Position numbers and translations under genes: made by a program. 64,000 nt of DNA from Serilophus lunatus (lineage: Eukaryota; Chordata; Aves; Passeriformes; Eurylaimidae). Under the pieces are notes generated by a model. It was given only the letters and a program-made list of their open reading frames with translations. It was not told the DNA's origin and did no database searches. The stretch lies in contig VXBA01001570.1 of NCBI GenBank assembly GCA_013399895.1, forward strand, positions 631,488 through 695,487, read 5' to 3'. Below, in pieces: positions 21,980-34,500 of the stretch (the stretch's first letter is position 1; every line of letters begins with the position of its first letter).

Positions 21980-24900
21980 TGCTTGTGGTGTGGTGTAATT
22001 GGCTGCCTTTGCCTGCTGGCTGCAATCTCAGCCGCTCCCAGAGGCTGCAGTGACAGGTACATGTAACCTCCTGCCATCCAGGTTGTTCCAGGTCATTATC
22101 CAAATATGCCTAAGCACCTTAAGGGGAGCTGGATTTATGTACTAACACGATGCAAACAGATCTTCCTCTCTTCTCTAGACACACCAGGTAGAGGTGTGCT
22201 ATTTGGGCAGCCTATGAATGTACTTCTAATCCTGCTTAGAGTGAGAGCACGAGCTCAAATAAACTCTGGCTCCCCAGGCTGGGACGTGTGGCTCCAACAC
22301 CCACTGGGATTGGGGCAGCCAGCCAAGTCCCAAACTGCATATGGGGATAGAGCTGGAAACGCTCAGAGAACCACTATTAGCATATAATCTCATAGAAAAA
22401 AAAGGCATCAACCCTCTTTAGTAAATGCCAAAAATCAAGAAAATGAGCAGCTCTAACATACTTTGACCAAAACATCAAACCTGCACAGCTGTACCAAGGC
22501 TGAACTGCCAAATCAAAGGCTCTTCTCAAAACATAAACCATCCTATTTCTCCTGGGCAGTATCCAAGGAGTGGGAAGTCATCAGATCACTCTGTTTGGAC
22601 CATGCAACAAGATGACACAACTATGGCCAGCAAGTAAGACTCTTGCCTTGGGGTATTTTCTTTTTTAGTGGTTACATTAAGACTGAAAAGGAATGTAGAC
22701 AAATATTGTCTGAAAACATCATGCTGCAAAACTGAGAAGCAAGATCTCTGTAACACTGAAACCTTGGTGACTCCTGAAAATAACAGCACCTGTTACTTGT
22801 TTCCCTGTTCAAGATACTTGAGTAGCTTTAAAATATCCCTGTCTTAGAAAGGGCTTGGAAAAGATACATGAATACATGTGCTGGCCATCGACAAAGTGGA
22901 CCTGAATCCATCACTTCTGCCCCAAGGCAATTCAGACAGCTTCAGGTGGGAGGAAGAGAAGAAAATGTAGTTTCAGATTTTTTTTTTTTGGCAGTGGAGA
23001 AGTTTCAAAGCAATTTCTCCTGGAATGAAACATGACAGGATTTCCAAGGGCTTGATGGAAACAAGTCTTTCTGCAAGTCCTCGGACTGAGCTGTTTCATT
23101 TCATTTGTGGAACAAATGGGGAAAAATGATTTTTAAGTCGGTTCACAAGAAAACTGCCTTTCTCTGCAGGGTGTGCAGCCTCCTGGGAGCCATGAATCAC
23201 TTCCATTGCAGCACGAGGCTCCTTGGAACACCTGAAAAGGCAGAGGCAGTTCTCTCCATCTGAGGAGGGAGACAGGTCCTTTGGATGGTGATTAGTGGCA
23301 GGAAGTTCATTCAGTGTTTTTAATTGCCTTCTGGAGGTAACTCTGTTGTCTGAGACAGGACTGGCTTAACTAAGCTGAACAAACCATCTTAATCCACTGC
23401 TGAGCACCTGGAGCTGATCTGAAAGCTCTCCTGGGTTCATGCCCTCCCCCCCCAAGACAGGCAACCCCATGTCCTCCAAGGGAAGGAATAAAAGGAAAGA
23501 TGCTGGTAGCACTCCCAGCCATCTCAGCACTCTCTCATTGCCCTCATTCTCCCTCATCCAAGGTCTGAGAAAGCACAGATGCTGCAAACACACGGAGCAG
23601 GCAGAAAAGCCAGTGTTCTCCGTGTGCTGGTGGCACCAGGGGCCAAAGCAGCAGCTGCTTCCCACAGCAAGTGTCTCACATCCTACTGATGAAGGGGAAG
23701 TGATTGAACAAGACCCCTGAGCCAGACCTTGAGATGGTTCTGGATAATCACACAAAAAGCCATGGTGTCATCCAGCTGCAGAGTGCTGGGCTGGGGAGGA
23801 GGGTCCTTGAGGGAATTCTCCAGGCTGTGTTATGCATGAGGTGAGATGAGCTGATCTCAGTGTCCTTAATAGCTGTGAATTTCTCTCCATCTTCACAAGC
23901 AGCATATGCTCGAGATGGGCTGAATTTTTACTGAAATGGGTCAGTAGAAAAATAGATCCTTCTTACAACGCAACACTGCTTTGCCTTAATTTAAAAAGGA
24001 GTGACAAAAAAAAGGGAACAGAACCTGGGTAGGAGAGAAGCTCTTCACTCCATTTAATGTTATCAAAGCCTATTGCACTGAAGTCTGAAATGTGTGCCAC
24101 AGCGAACCTGACCTCCAGCCCTCCAGCTGTCAGATCCAGAGCCCTCCATCAGCATTAATGGCACTCCCAGCACAGTGAGGTTGCCTTATTGCCAGGGTGG
24201 GACACAGCCCTCGCAGCCTCAATGAGGATTATTAACTTCTCCAGAGGCAGCACTAGCCCAGTGTTTAAAATAAACCACAGCAGAAAATACACGTGAGGGG
24301 AAAAGGAGAATGAGGGGTCTGGGTCCTGCTGGGGCAGAGCTGTTGGTGTGAGGACAGTGATGGAGCTGCATATCCTAAATCCTATATATCCTACAGCAGC
24401 TCAGGGATGTGGCTGTCCCAGTTCTACAGCTCTGCAGTTTAGTTGGAAACCAGGAGAAGTTAAGGGAGGTTAAAGAGTAGATGAGGCCTGGAAAAGGCCA
24501 TGGTGAGATGTGGTACAGGCAAATCTTCCAGGAAGGAGGATTCATAGCTTCTGCAGAGATGTTGTAATGGCAGTGAATTTAATTGTCACAAAATCACACA
24601 GAAAAGCAAGAGATGAGAAGGCAGCAGCTACTGGGAAAGGAGCCCTGATTTCTCTGTGTCCCAGAGCTCAAGCAGAAGGGAAATGGTAAATGCAGAGCTC
24701 CAAATTTATGCCAGAAAAAGTATAACTTGAAATGTTTGTTACAAACACTGTGCAGAAAAAGATTAACAGGAGGTGAGGGAGAAGGCAATGCAGTCTCATG
24801 GGTCCAGCCAGCTTGGAGTGACCAAAGCCTCTGTGAACCCCTCAAAGCCCTAAAGAGGAAAGAGCCAAGGATGATCCAATATGCACATTTTTGATCAGAG

Positions 24901-27900
24901 CATCATGTGGAGCCTCCACTGATGGCTCTGCCTTGGGGGATCACCCAACCATTGTGCTTAACCGAGCTGCCAGGAGCCCTCCCTTCCTTTTAGCAAGCCC
25001 ATAAACCCCATAAACCAAGCTCCACTGCACCTACTCTATTAAGCAATAACCAGGTTCCATGGCCTCAAAGGATGACTTACAGACCTCATTTATAAGGAGG
25101 TTCTTTGCAGTTTCTTGCACATTTTATTGCAGGCTTTTCCTGCCCAAACATGGTTCAGTCTATATTCAGTCATCAGGCTGTGACCCAGAGGGAGGCAGCT
25201 GGTGATCCAACACTAGGAACTATTGACTTCACCACCAGAACACCAAGGTGAATTTAGTGGTCACCTTATTTAATTTATAGCTCACCAGGAGCAATTAGGT
25301 CCCCTGGGTGCCCCAAGTGCTGCCCATGGATGACCATCCACTAAAGACATTTTCCTCCTTGCAGAGAACCAGCACTAAGTCTTGACAACAGCATCTAAAA
25401 ACTACTTTGAGGGTTTAAGTGAGATTTGAGTGATCTATAGATCCTGTGCAGGACAAAGGTAGGAATTCCAACCTTGAACACTCAAGTTTAATTCCGACTG
25501 TAATTAAAAGGAGAGAGCCAACTTCCCTGCGGCACCATCCGCCTGACATCAATAGCGTTACAGCAGCAGAGAGCCTTACCTTTGATCTCCAAAATCCATC
25601 TGGGGTGGAGATGAAGGACAGAGTACTCCTGCCCACAGGGCCAGAAATTTCTGCTACCCAAAGGCTGCAACATCCATGGAAATCTCCCTTCCCTGGGCTG
25701 TGATTCCACTCTCCCATCATACTGTGGGGTGATTTTTTCTTGCAATGCATCACTCAGTGCCTTCACTTCACCTACAGGACCTTCCTTAAAATGTCCATGC
25801 CCACCAGCGTGTGCCTGTCACGGCAGGGATGGGGGCTGGCTCTGGCAGCTCCATCTCACTCTCATCTTGAGCAATGGCCTTCAGGGAGCTTTGGGCACAA
25901 GCAGCTTCACAATGCACCTCCCTGTTCTTCCCCAAACCTCGAGCACATGAGGACATAGAGTTGGCTCTTTATAACTCTTAGACCTCACTGTTCCTCCATC
26001 CAGCCTATTTCTCAGCCTCCTCCTTTTTCAGGTAAGGTTTTCCCACTCCAGGTTCCAATGCCCACTTTCCCCTCCCACCAATTCATTTCCATACCGCCTT
26101 TCACCTCTTGTCCACACCCCATGGTGCTCCCCTTTCTCTCCTGCCCATGGAAAGTTTCATGTATGCCTGAACACATCCAGTTGCCCCACAGTGTCCTTGC
26201 ACACAGGAAGGCTGGTACAGCTCATCCAGGAATCCAGCTTTCTGGGATAGTCTTTGGAGTATGGCTGGTTCTGAGTTGCTACAGTAGAACAATCAACACA
26301 GGTCTGTAATGTACTAAGATGGATTGGAGCTACTTAGGAATACAAGGAAATGGGATCAGTGCTTTGGAAAAAAAGTAGCTTTGACTCACTAAATCCACTG
26401 TACTACAGCAGCCCTGAGCTCAGCCCAGCCTTTGGTGAACACCCTGACACACAGATGTTCACAGCTGGCAAGGCTGGGGCTAAGCATGGTCAAACCCACA
26501 CTGGGAACACCAACACTTCACCCTGATGGAAATATGTGATGTTCCCATGGTGAGGCAACAAGAAGAAAGATTCAGCTCAGCTGTGCTGCTCCCATTCCCT
26601 TCTTGTTATCAGCAGAGTTCACTCTCTCGCTCCGTGAATGTTGTTGCACCAGAACAGTTCTGCTCTTTGGTACTTTTCCCTTTAAACATTCTCAGAAAAT
26701 AAAGACCCAGCTCTTCCCATTGCCTCTGCACCAAGACCTGAGCAGACTGCAAAGGCCCAGAGGCTTCAAGCTCCCTGCTCTCTCACTTAATCACAAAGAT
26801 TGATTCCACACCTCCCTTAAAGAGATGAGGCGTGAGCAGGTACAAGACTCCTTCCCTGACCCGAAAACATTCGTTCTCCACAAATCTCTCCACTGCTTTC
26901 TTGAAATCAGCAGAGATGTTACTCTAAGAATTTAAAAAATGATACATCTACAGGGCAAAAAGTCTCCCCACAGATCCCACAAGCCACAGTAGCACTGGGA
27001 AGGAGGGAACGTAGGCATCGCTGGCCTGGCATCAGAGGTGTTGGGAAACATCCTCCATAGAAGCATCTCCTGCCTGAAAAGCCAAGACCAACATGTGACA
27101 GTGATCCTAAAAGAAGAAAAAAACCAAACAATTATCTTCTGCTGCCTCACATTTCTCTCCCAGGAATCAGGTGCTGGGAACAGCTCTGTGAAGTCCGAGA
27201 GTCTGGGGGAAGGAAGACAGAAACAGCCAAGGACACCAAAGCAGGCTTTGAAGAACCTCTGCAGAGGAGCAGCAGCAACTTGACCTCTTGGAAGATTGCT
27301 CTGTGCCCGTGCCCTGCTGCAGCTGAGCCACCCTGCCCTCCCCAAGCCCAGGATGGACAGCCAGTCCCACTGAGCCTGGCCAATACAGGGAGGGGTACAA
27401 AGGGATCAGGAACTTAGAAGAATGTGTCTGGTGGAACTCATTGCTGCGAATGAATCCCTAAAGTCTCCTGAGATGGAAAGCAGGGGGATGTGGATGAGAA
27501 GTCACCACTTTATAGGTCAGGAACAGAGGTACTTAGAGAATGGGCACATCCCTGTTTATCCATTCCCAAAAGCATCTCCTAATTACTCCCGTTTATTGAC
27601 TAAGTGTAAACTACTGTAACAGTCCAAGGATGGAGATCTGAGCAGATTTTTTTCCTCCTGACCTTTGTGCCCCTCTGTCACAAGGCTATGGGAAAGAGGA
27701 AAAAAACTCACCTGGTCCCGACTGCCCTAATTAACTGGAGTCTTGATTGATTTTGATAAGTAGCTCTGGCCTCATTCATCAGCATAACATACCCAGATGA
27801 GGAAAAGAGAAACCCAGACCTCCCTGAGCAGCACAGAGCTGATTTAACAGAGCTGGTCTAACAGGAGCAGTGCCTTAATACAACTCTCCATATGATGAGA

Positions 27901-28510
27901 GCTCATCATCTTTCCCATTGTCCCCTCTCAGCTTTTTAGATTTTCTAAGGAAAATCATTCACTCTCTTTGGATGTACAGTAAAGATTATCCCTAGGAGTT
28001 CAACCTTGTTAAACCTCCAGTCTGGGGCTGTGGGAAGCCCTGGTTCCATCAGAACCAGTGAGATCACCAGTGATTACAGAGGCCAAGTGTTCTCATCCCA
28101 CCTATAACTGGGAGTGCAGTTCCTATAAGGGCACACAGGACAGCAGGGAGCTAAATGGAAGGTCAGAAGATGGAAATCAAACAGAGAGACTGGAAACAGG
28201 CTAAACCAAGGCTTAAGATGGAGATTTTGATTAAGGGAATAAACGGGGAAGAGCCTCAGCAGAGCCCTGCAGTCCAAAGGAAGAGGCTCCAAGCATTTTG
28301 CCCATTGGATTTGGAAACCCTTTCTGCTGTCAGTTTGATTTTGCTCTCCTTCGAGCATGTGATGGAGAGAGAAAATGCATGCAAAGAAAGAGATACTGTT
28401 GATTTAATTGGCCATATTCATCACTGGAGCAAGAAAAATAACCCCAGCAATAGCCCTGGCTGAGTGACACACAGTTAATTAGGATTTGACATGAATTAGC
28501 TTTGGTCAAT
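21980..28510. other. Gene-free stretch, no CR1
   Basis: Unique sequence with a T11 run at about 22978-22990 and only modest chance frames. One minus-strand splice-donor-like site (CAG|GTGAGT, exon side ending at 27712) follows an open frame and is discussed as a finding, but it is not called as an exon. No RNA gene or transposon was recognised. Confidence 0.45.
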
Positions 28511-28527
28511 GAAATATATATATATAA
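28511..28527. repeat. (AT)n microsatellite
   Basis: A short alternating AT run ('aatatatatatataaat'). No other feature is attached to it. Confidence 0.7.
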
Positions 28528-31500
28528 ATCTTCATCTCAACCTGACCTTTCTAGGAAAGCTTTGGTCTGACCAGCACTGGCCAGTGACAGCCAGGCACCC
28601 CCTGACACCTCACCAGGCCCAGATTAGACCCCCTGCCCCACCACAATCTCCCTGCTTACCTCTGCTTTGCACTGTTTCCCTCACCCTTTTACCCCCGGTA
28701 TCTTCACACTGCTTTTCCCATGGAGACAGTCCAGCCAGTAACATTCAGCAGCCCAGCCAGGGCTGAGCATCCTCAGCTCCCAGTGAAATCATGAATTATC
28801 CCCTGGCAAACTCCTGGTGATGAGCAGGACACAGGACCCAGAGAGTGATGGAGGCAGAGCTGCCCCACTTGCTGCCTCAAAATTTCTTTATCTGTGGAAG
28901 GTAACAAAACCAAACTATTCATTCAGTCTTGACTCCTTTGGTGAGAGGTTTCCAGCCAAACTGTTCTACTGAACCTCCCCAAAATCCTTCCTGGTATGGA
29001 TTATCTAGGACTGAGTCCTGAAAGCAGAACTGAGCCAGTGGTGCAAAGGGAGAACCAGAGAGAGTTGGTGAGTCCAGTGTCTGTCCCCATAGTTGGGACT
29101 GTCACTGCAGGACTATGTGCTCCATGGAACAAATTCCATGGAATTAAAGCAGGGACATGGTGCCCAAGGAACAAAATTGTGGAAATATTATTAAAATGTT
29201 TAAAAAGGACTTTGCAAGATGCAAAACAAATGGTGTTTGTGTATCCGTGGCCGGTCCTTCCAGCCAGGAGGGCAGCATGACAAAGCCGTCCATCAGCACC
29301 CCAGCTCACCCTCTGACACCAGGCACACATTTTCCATGCCTCTTTGGGGCAGGATTCGTGAGGCTTTGATGACAGCGCGTTCCTTTGCAGCACAAGGTCA
29401 AGCCAACCATTTCCTGCTTCCCAAGGCCTCAGGTTTGCCCTTGTTGCAACTCTCTCAACTTCACCAGATAGATTTTGGCACCGTGGCTTCTCTCTCTTTT
29501 CTTTTTTTCAAGTCCCTTGCTACAGCACGAGGAGACACCTGGCAGAACTGTTCCGCCTGGAAATCCATCCTTGGATTGTTTTATCTCTATTAGTCCTCGT
29601 GAGCAGATGACAGGGGAGCATGAACATAGACAGCGTGGGATGAGACATTCACCCAGCTGCTAGTTCAAAGGCATGTCATCATTTATAACACTCCCAGCTA
29701 TTCCAACTCTACCTACTCGTTCTCAGTTAAGAGAAAGAAAGAGGAGTGAGCCATTTCTAGTTCTGGATATTTAGTGTTCAGGGAGGCACAGTTTCCCCAG
29801 CTCCATGGGGCATTGCTCTTCCAGAGCAGCACTGCCAAGTTGTGTTGTAACCCCTCAGCATCCCAACGGTGTGACAGTGACAGTGGAGGAGCAGCCAGCA
29901 AAGGAAGAGACAAAGAGAAGAGGAATCTCTTTGGGTACCAGCTTGGCCCTGCCTTCCCCCTGGGAAGGCACGTCCCGTCTGGGAGCTGTGCAGCCCTGAG
30001 GGCTCCACGTGTGGGTCCCTGTCATTGACAAGTGAGGCTCTGCTTCCCTGCACTGGGAACGAGTTCAAAAACAATATTGAATCAATCTGCTAAAAGGTTT
30101 TTCTCTCCACCGGGCTGGCATTCCCGCAGAGCCGGCCCACGCACACCTCACTGAGAGGAGAAAACCCCCCTGCCCAAGCCTCAGCCAGCCCAGGGACTCT
30201 GCAGCACCTGGGAGCCATGGCTCAAGCACAGGGAGAGCTGCTCTGCTGAGCCTCCCCATCCGTGTACAGTCTGCAGGTGACATCCAGCCTGAGCCTTCCT
30301 TGGGCCCCCAGGAACAACTCCACTATCCCCGGGCTTAAGCCAGACTCCCCACCCCACACTCCCAGCATCTGCAGCAAGAGCCTGGCCCAGAGCAGGACAG
30401 GGAAGAATTGGATGGGAAACCACCTTCAAGTCCCTGCATGATCCTGGTGGGTCTGGACAGCCTGGGAAACCTGGCCAGGACTCCTGGCTTTGCTGCAGCC
30501 CCACCAGCAAATGCAGGTGCTCAAAGGAGCCCCATACTTCATGGCCCTGCCATCCCAAGGCACCTCTCCTGCTCTGGAAAAGGGCACAGAGGGGAGTTCA
30601 GACGAGCCCCTTGGAGTTACAAACCTCTCTGCAAATAACTTGGGCACATTTCCAGCCCATCACCAGGACGACATGGAACCGACTTATCCCCAGAGACTGC
30701 AAATGGTCTGATCCAAATTCCACTGAAGTCCACGGCAAGGCTCATTACCTCCGTCTGGCATTAGCTCTGGCTCTTTGCTCACGATAGCTCTGGGCAGGAG
30801 CTCCATCTCCAAGGAGCTGCAGCACTGGAGAAACATTGCTTCCACCCCAATCCCAGGGGCAAAGTACCGGACCCATCCCCACCCAACACGGGCACATCAG
30901 CACCGTCCCAGCCGTTCAGGCTGGGCCCAATAGAGGGCAACAATATCACACGAACCGCTTCATTAAACTAATTGCGAACACCAAGGTGAGAACCACTCAC
31001 TGCCCACCGTCCTCCAGGATGAATTTATCCCTCCCCTTTTTCACTGGGAAGTGAGCAGGTGCACAGGCAGCTCGAAGCTCTGGAGATTGTGGCATGGTCA
31101 GGATGGACGGCTCTAAAACGTTTGAGTTTTGGATGCTTTCAGTTGTGCTGATTTTCCCCCTAATGTGGGACCCTGCAAATCTACTGATTCCTGGGTCCCA
31201 CGAGCCCCCACTCAGAGCTCATCCCTCACCCCACCCGGGCTCTGTGTCCCCTCCCTATCTCCAGCTTGTGACAGCAATAACGACATGCTCTCCATGTAGC
31301 ACCACGACCTACTGCATAAAGAAACCTTATACACCAGCAAACACTTGTTTAATTAACACTCCTGATTGCCAGAGGTCTGCCCACAACCCCATCCCTGCAC
31401 AGGGAGGGATTTCCCCCACTGCAATCCAGTTCTGACCATTCCAAGCATGGAATCCTTAGGAGCCAAGCTGGGGATGCACCATCCCCTTCACCCCAGGGAA

Positions 31501-34500
31501 TCACTCTGCACTGTACTTGCTGCAGCTTCCCCGACTCTGCATCCAGGCGTGTCATCCTAAGGAATCTGTGTAATCCTGTTGCTCACAGGGAGCATATTCC
31601 AGGCTGGCAAGCAAGGAGTGCCCACGGGATGCTGGCAGCAGGCACCAGTGTGGAATGGCTCAGCAAGCATGGCTGCACAGCCTGGATTGCAGTGGGCCTG
31701 GCAAAACAGAGATTTTTGAGGGGAAAGCAGCACAAAAAACTGAGCAATGTCTCACCAGCTGAGCTGTGGGAAACACCAGTGCACTTGTATGGTGAAATGG
31801 ATGAGGGTAGTGGATGTTGTGGGAGGTTAAGCAATATTTTATGCTGCACCCAGGGAGCTCACAGCTGCCAGGCACAGAACTGCCATCCTGGGCAAACATC
31901 CCTGGGTGCAGGCAGGATTTCAGTTCCCATGGCAAGAAGGTGGAAGTAGAGCTGTAGACAGCTTCTAGGAGGTGAGATTTCACCCTCATTCCCACCTGGG
32001 AGTCCAGAGAGGATTCCCACTGACATCAGCAAAGTCAAGGTTTCACCCTTTCCCCTCCCCAGGGTTAGCTCAGCCCTCTCTGCATTTGGTTACAGTGTGG
32101 GCGGCAACCACGTCTGTCCATGTCTGTCAGAGTGTCACACAGCACATGTCTCCTGTCATTGCAAACAAACTGTGCCCAAAGAACGTGGTGGAAGCAGCAG
32201 AGCTGAAGAAGCTGGGATTTCACTTGGGTTGGCAGCAGAGCCTCAGCCCCAGCACCTCCCATGGGTTCCACTGGAGAAGGCTCAGATGGGCCCCTCATGT
32301 CAGAGCAAGGGTAAAAGCCTCAATGGCCCGAGTCCCAGGCTCCTGCAGTATCCCAAGCCATCCCTCTACACGCAGCACACCAGCTCCCTGTCAAAATTTG
32401 CTTCCCAGCTTTGAATATCTTTGTGAGTGGCTACTAGAGATGCTCCATCCCAACACCAAACAAAACCCAATCAATCCACGAGCCAGCACGAAGGCTGGAC
32501 AGAAGACACAGTGTTGATCTGAGGGCCGAAGTCACCTCCACATTTGGGGGACTGGCAGGAAAGGCTCTGTTCGACCCTGAAACCAGCAGCTGAGACAAGC
32601 TGGGAGCTGCAGTTTGACCGAAGAAATTCCTCCCACCAACAGCTGCCGAGCCCTGTTCAAAGTCCTGAATCCAAAGGCTTGGCTGAGAGCCTGGAGGACA
32701 AGCTCGTCTCTCACTGGAGATGTATTTGTTTTCATCTAGATTTACATGACCAGATCAAAGCAGCTGCACTGAGGTTAGATGGGATTTACTGGGAGCAGAG
32801 CTCGGGGGCATTTGGTTGCAGAGTTTTGCCCCATCTCTGTTTCACTCAGGGGGTTCTGAGCTGTTTGAAGGATGAGCTGGGCTGATTTGCTGTAGCCCAC
32901 TGCAACCTGAGTGCACCCAGTGCTCAGTGCCACTCACTTCCAAGCACTAAATCTGCCTCCAGACTGCAACCTCTGGTAGAATATGCTACAAGCTCCCAGT
33001 GCTTGGTTTTTGCTGGTTACATGCTAAAGCCATTCATATCCAAAACATGGCCAAAACATTCATGGCCATTCATGTGCAAATCCACCTTCCGGGGCACAAC
33101 TGAGGACCTGGACAGCTGTATGCACCCACTCAAGATCTCTTTCCAGGCTGGAGAATCCCCCAGCTTGGCTTTTCCAGAAGGGAGGATGCTGGTGGGCCTG
33201 TCCCACAGCAGGACAGCAGTGGCTGCTTTGGAACCTTTCTCCCAACCCTCAGATCCCACATGGCCACATATTCTCCTACACAGCAAACACAAAATGCTTC
33301 GACACAGCAACACAGCATGTGCTGCTGGACCAGCCCAAATGAGCAACCCTTCCTCTGCAGTGAGGTAAGAACTGACCCTCCACTTAAATTCACGATACAG
33401 GAGCACTTCAAAACCACTCCACATCCTCCAAAGCTGATCCCTACATAGGAATGGCACTGGAAGCTGATTCACCCTGAAAAGCTCAGTACTCCATCACTAT
33501 CAGTGGGTGACACACTCCCACAGTGGCTGTGGTTACACTGGGGCCACCCAAGCAACCTCCTTGACACCAAAATTATTAGGGCTGAAATTTGGGGGAGGCA
33601 GTTTAGAGAACAGATGGTCGTGCTTTAGTATCGCAACACACTGCCAGTTAATTAATGCTAGCTGTAATTAAACTTTACACAAATTAGCTGTCAGCTATGC
33701 TAAAGGGAATCATTTCTCTCAAATGCCACCTTGAATCGCTGAGTTGTGAGACTTTTCTACAACGTAATTAAAAGCAGGAGGCTGGCATGGAAGGGGGTGG
33801 GTGGCAGAGGAGGGAATAACCAGGAGATGAAAGCTGCAGGTTGGGAAGCAGCTGGAGATCCCCACCCTGCACGAGCAGCTCCTCTCCTTTGGTCTGAAGA
33901 GCCTCAGGAGCTCCACTCCAGTGAGGAAGGAGGTTCCTCCTGATGAGTCAAAGTTTTAGCCTGAAGCTGAATTTTTGGCTCTTGGAAGGAGAAACTTCTC
34001 AGCTCAAGAAGAAGTGGTAGGACCTTGGCAGGATAAGGAAAAACTTGGGTCAGAAGTTGTTGAGATGAAGCCCTTCTTCTGTTTGGAAAAGCAGAAAACA
34101 AGATATGTTTGAAGGGAGAGGGCTGGTTTTGACAAGTCTTCTCCTCAGAAGAAAAAAGTCTGTCAAAACAGCCATGCTGACATTTTCCAACAAGTCACAT
34201 TTTATTCTGAGTGATGAGTTGGAAATTTTAGCTCATTCCTTGCTCTGTGTGTTTGCCAGTGCTCATGGAGCTGGGAGATGACTAACACAAGAGCACCATG
34301 ACCATGCAGGCAGGAGCAGGCTTGGGCTGGGGGAAACTGGGAATATTAAGGCTAATTTTTCCCAAATTAGCAGAGATTTTGGCTGGAAATAGATTGGGGA
34401 AATAGACAACAAGTCTCTTAGCATCACATATATATTGATGGTGACCAGTAGAGTTTCTCAAACATGGCTTTGTTTGCACACAAACAAACAGGACACATCA

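Noticed and set aside
28155..28463. 102-codon plus-strand frame
   Set aside because: Contains charged stretches but no recognisable motif, no Kozak context of note and no supporting features.
31972..32517. 181-codon plus-strand frame
   Set aside because: No domain, no homology that I recognise and no supporting splice or promoter features; this length is expected by chance in 64 kb read in six frames.
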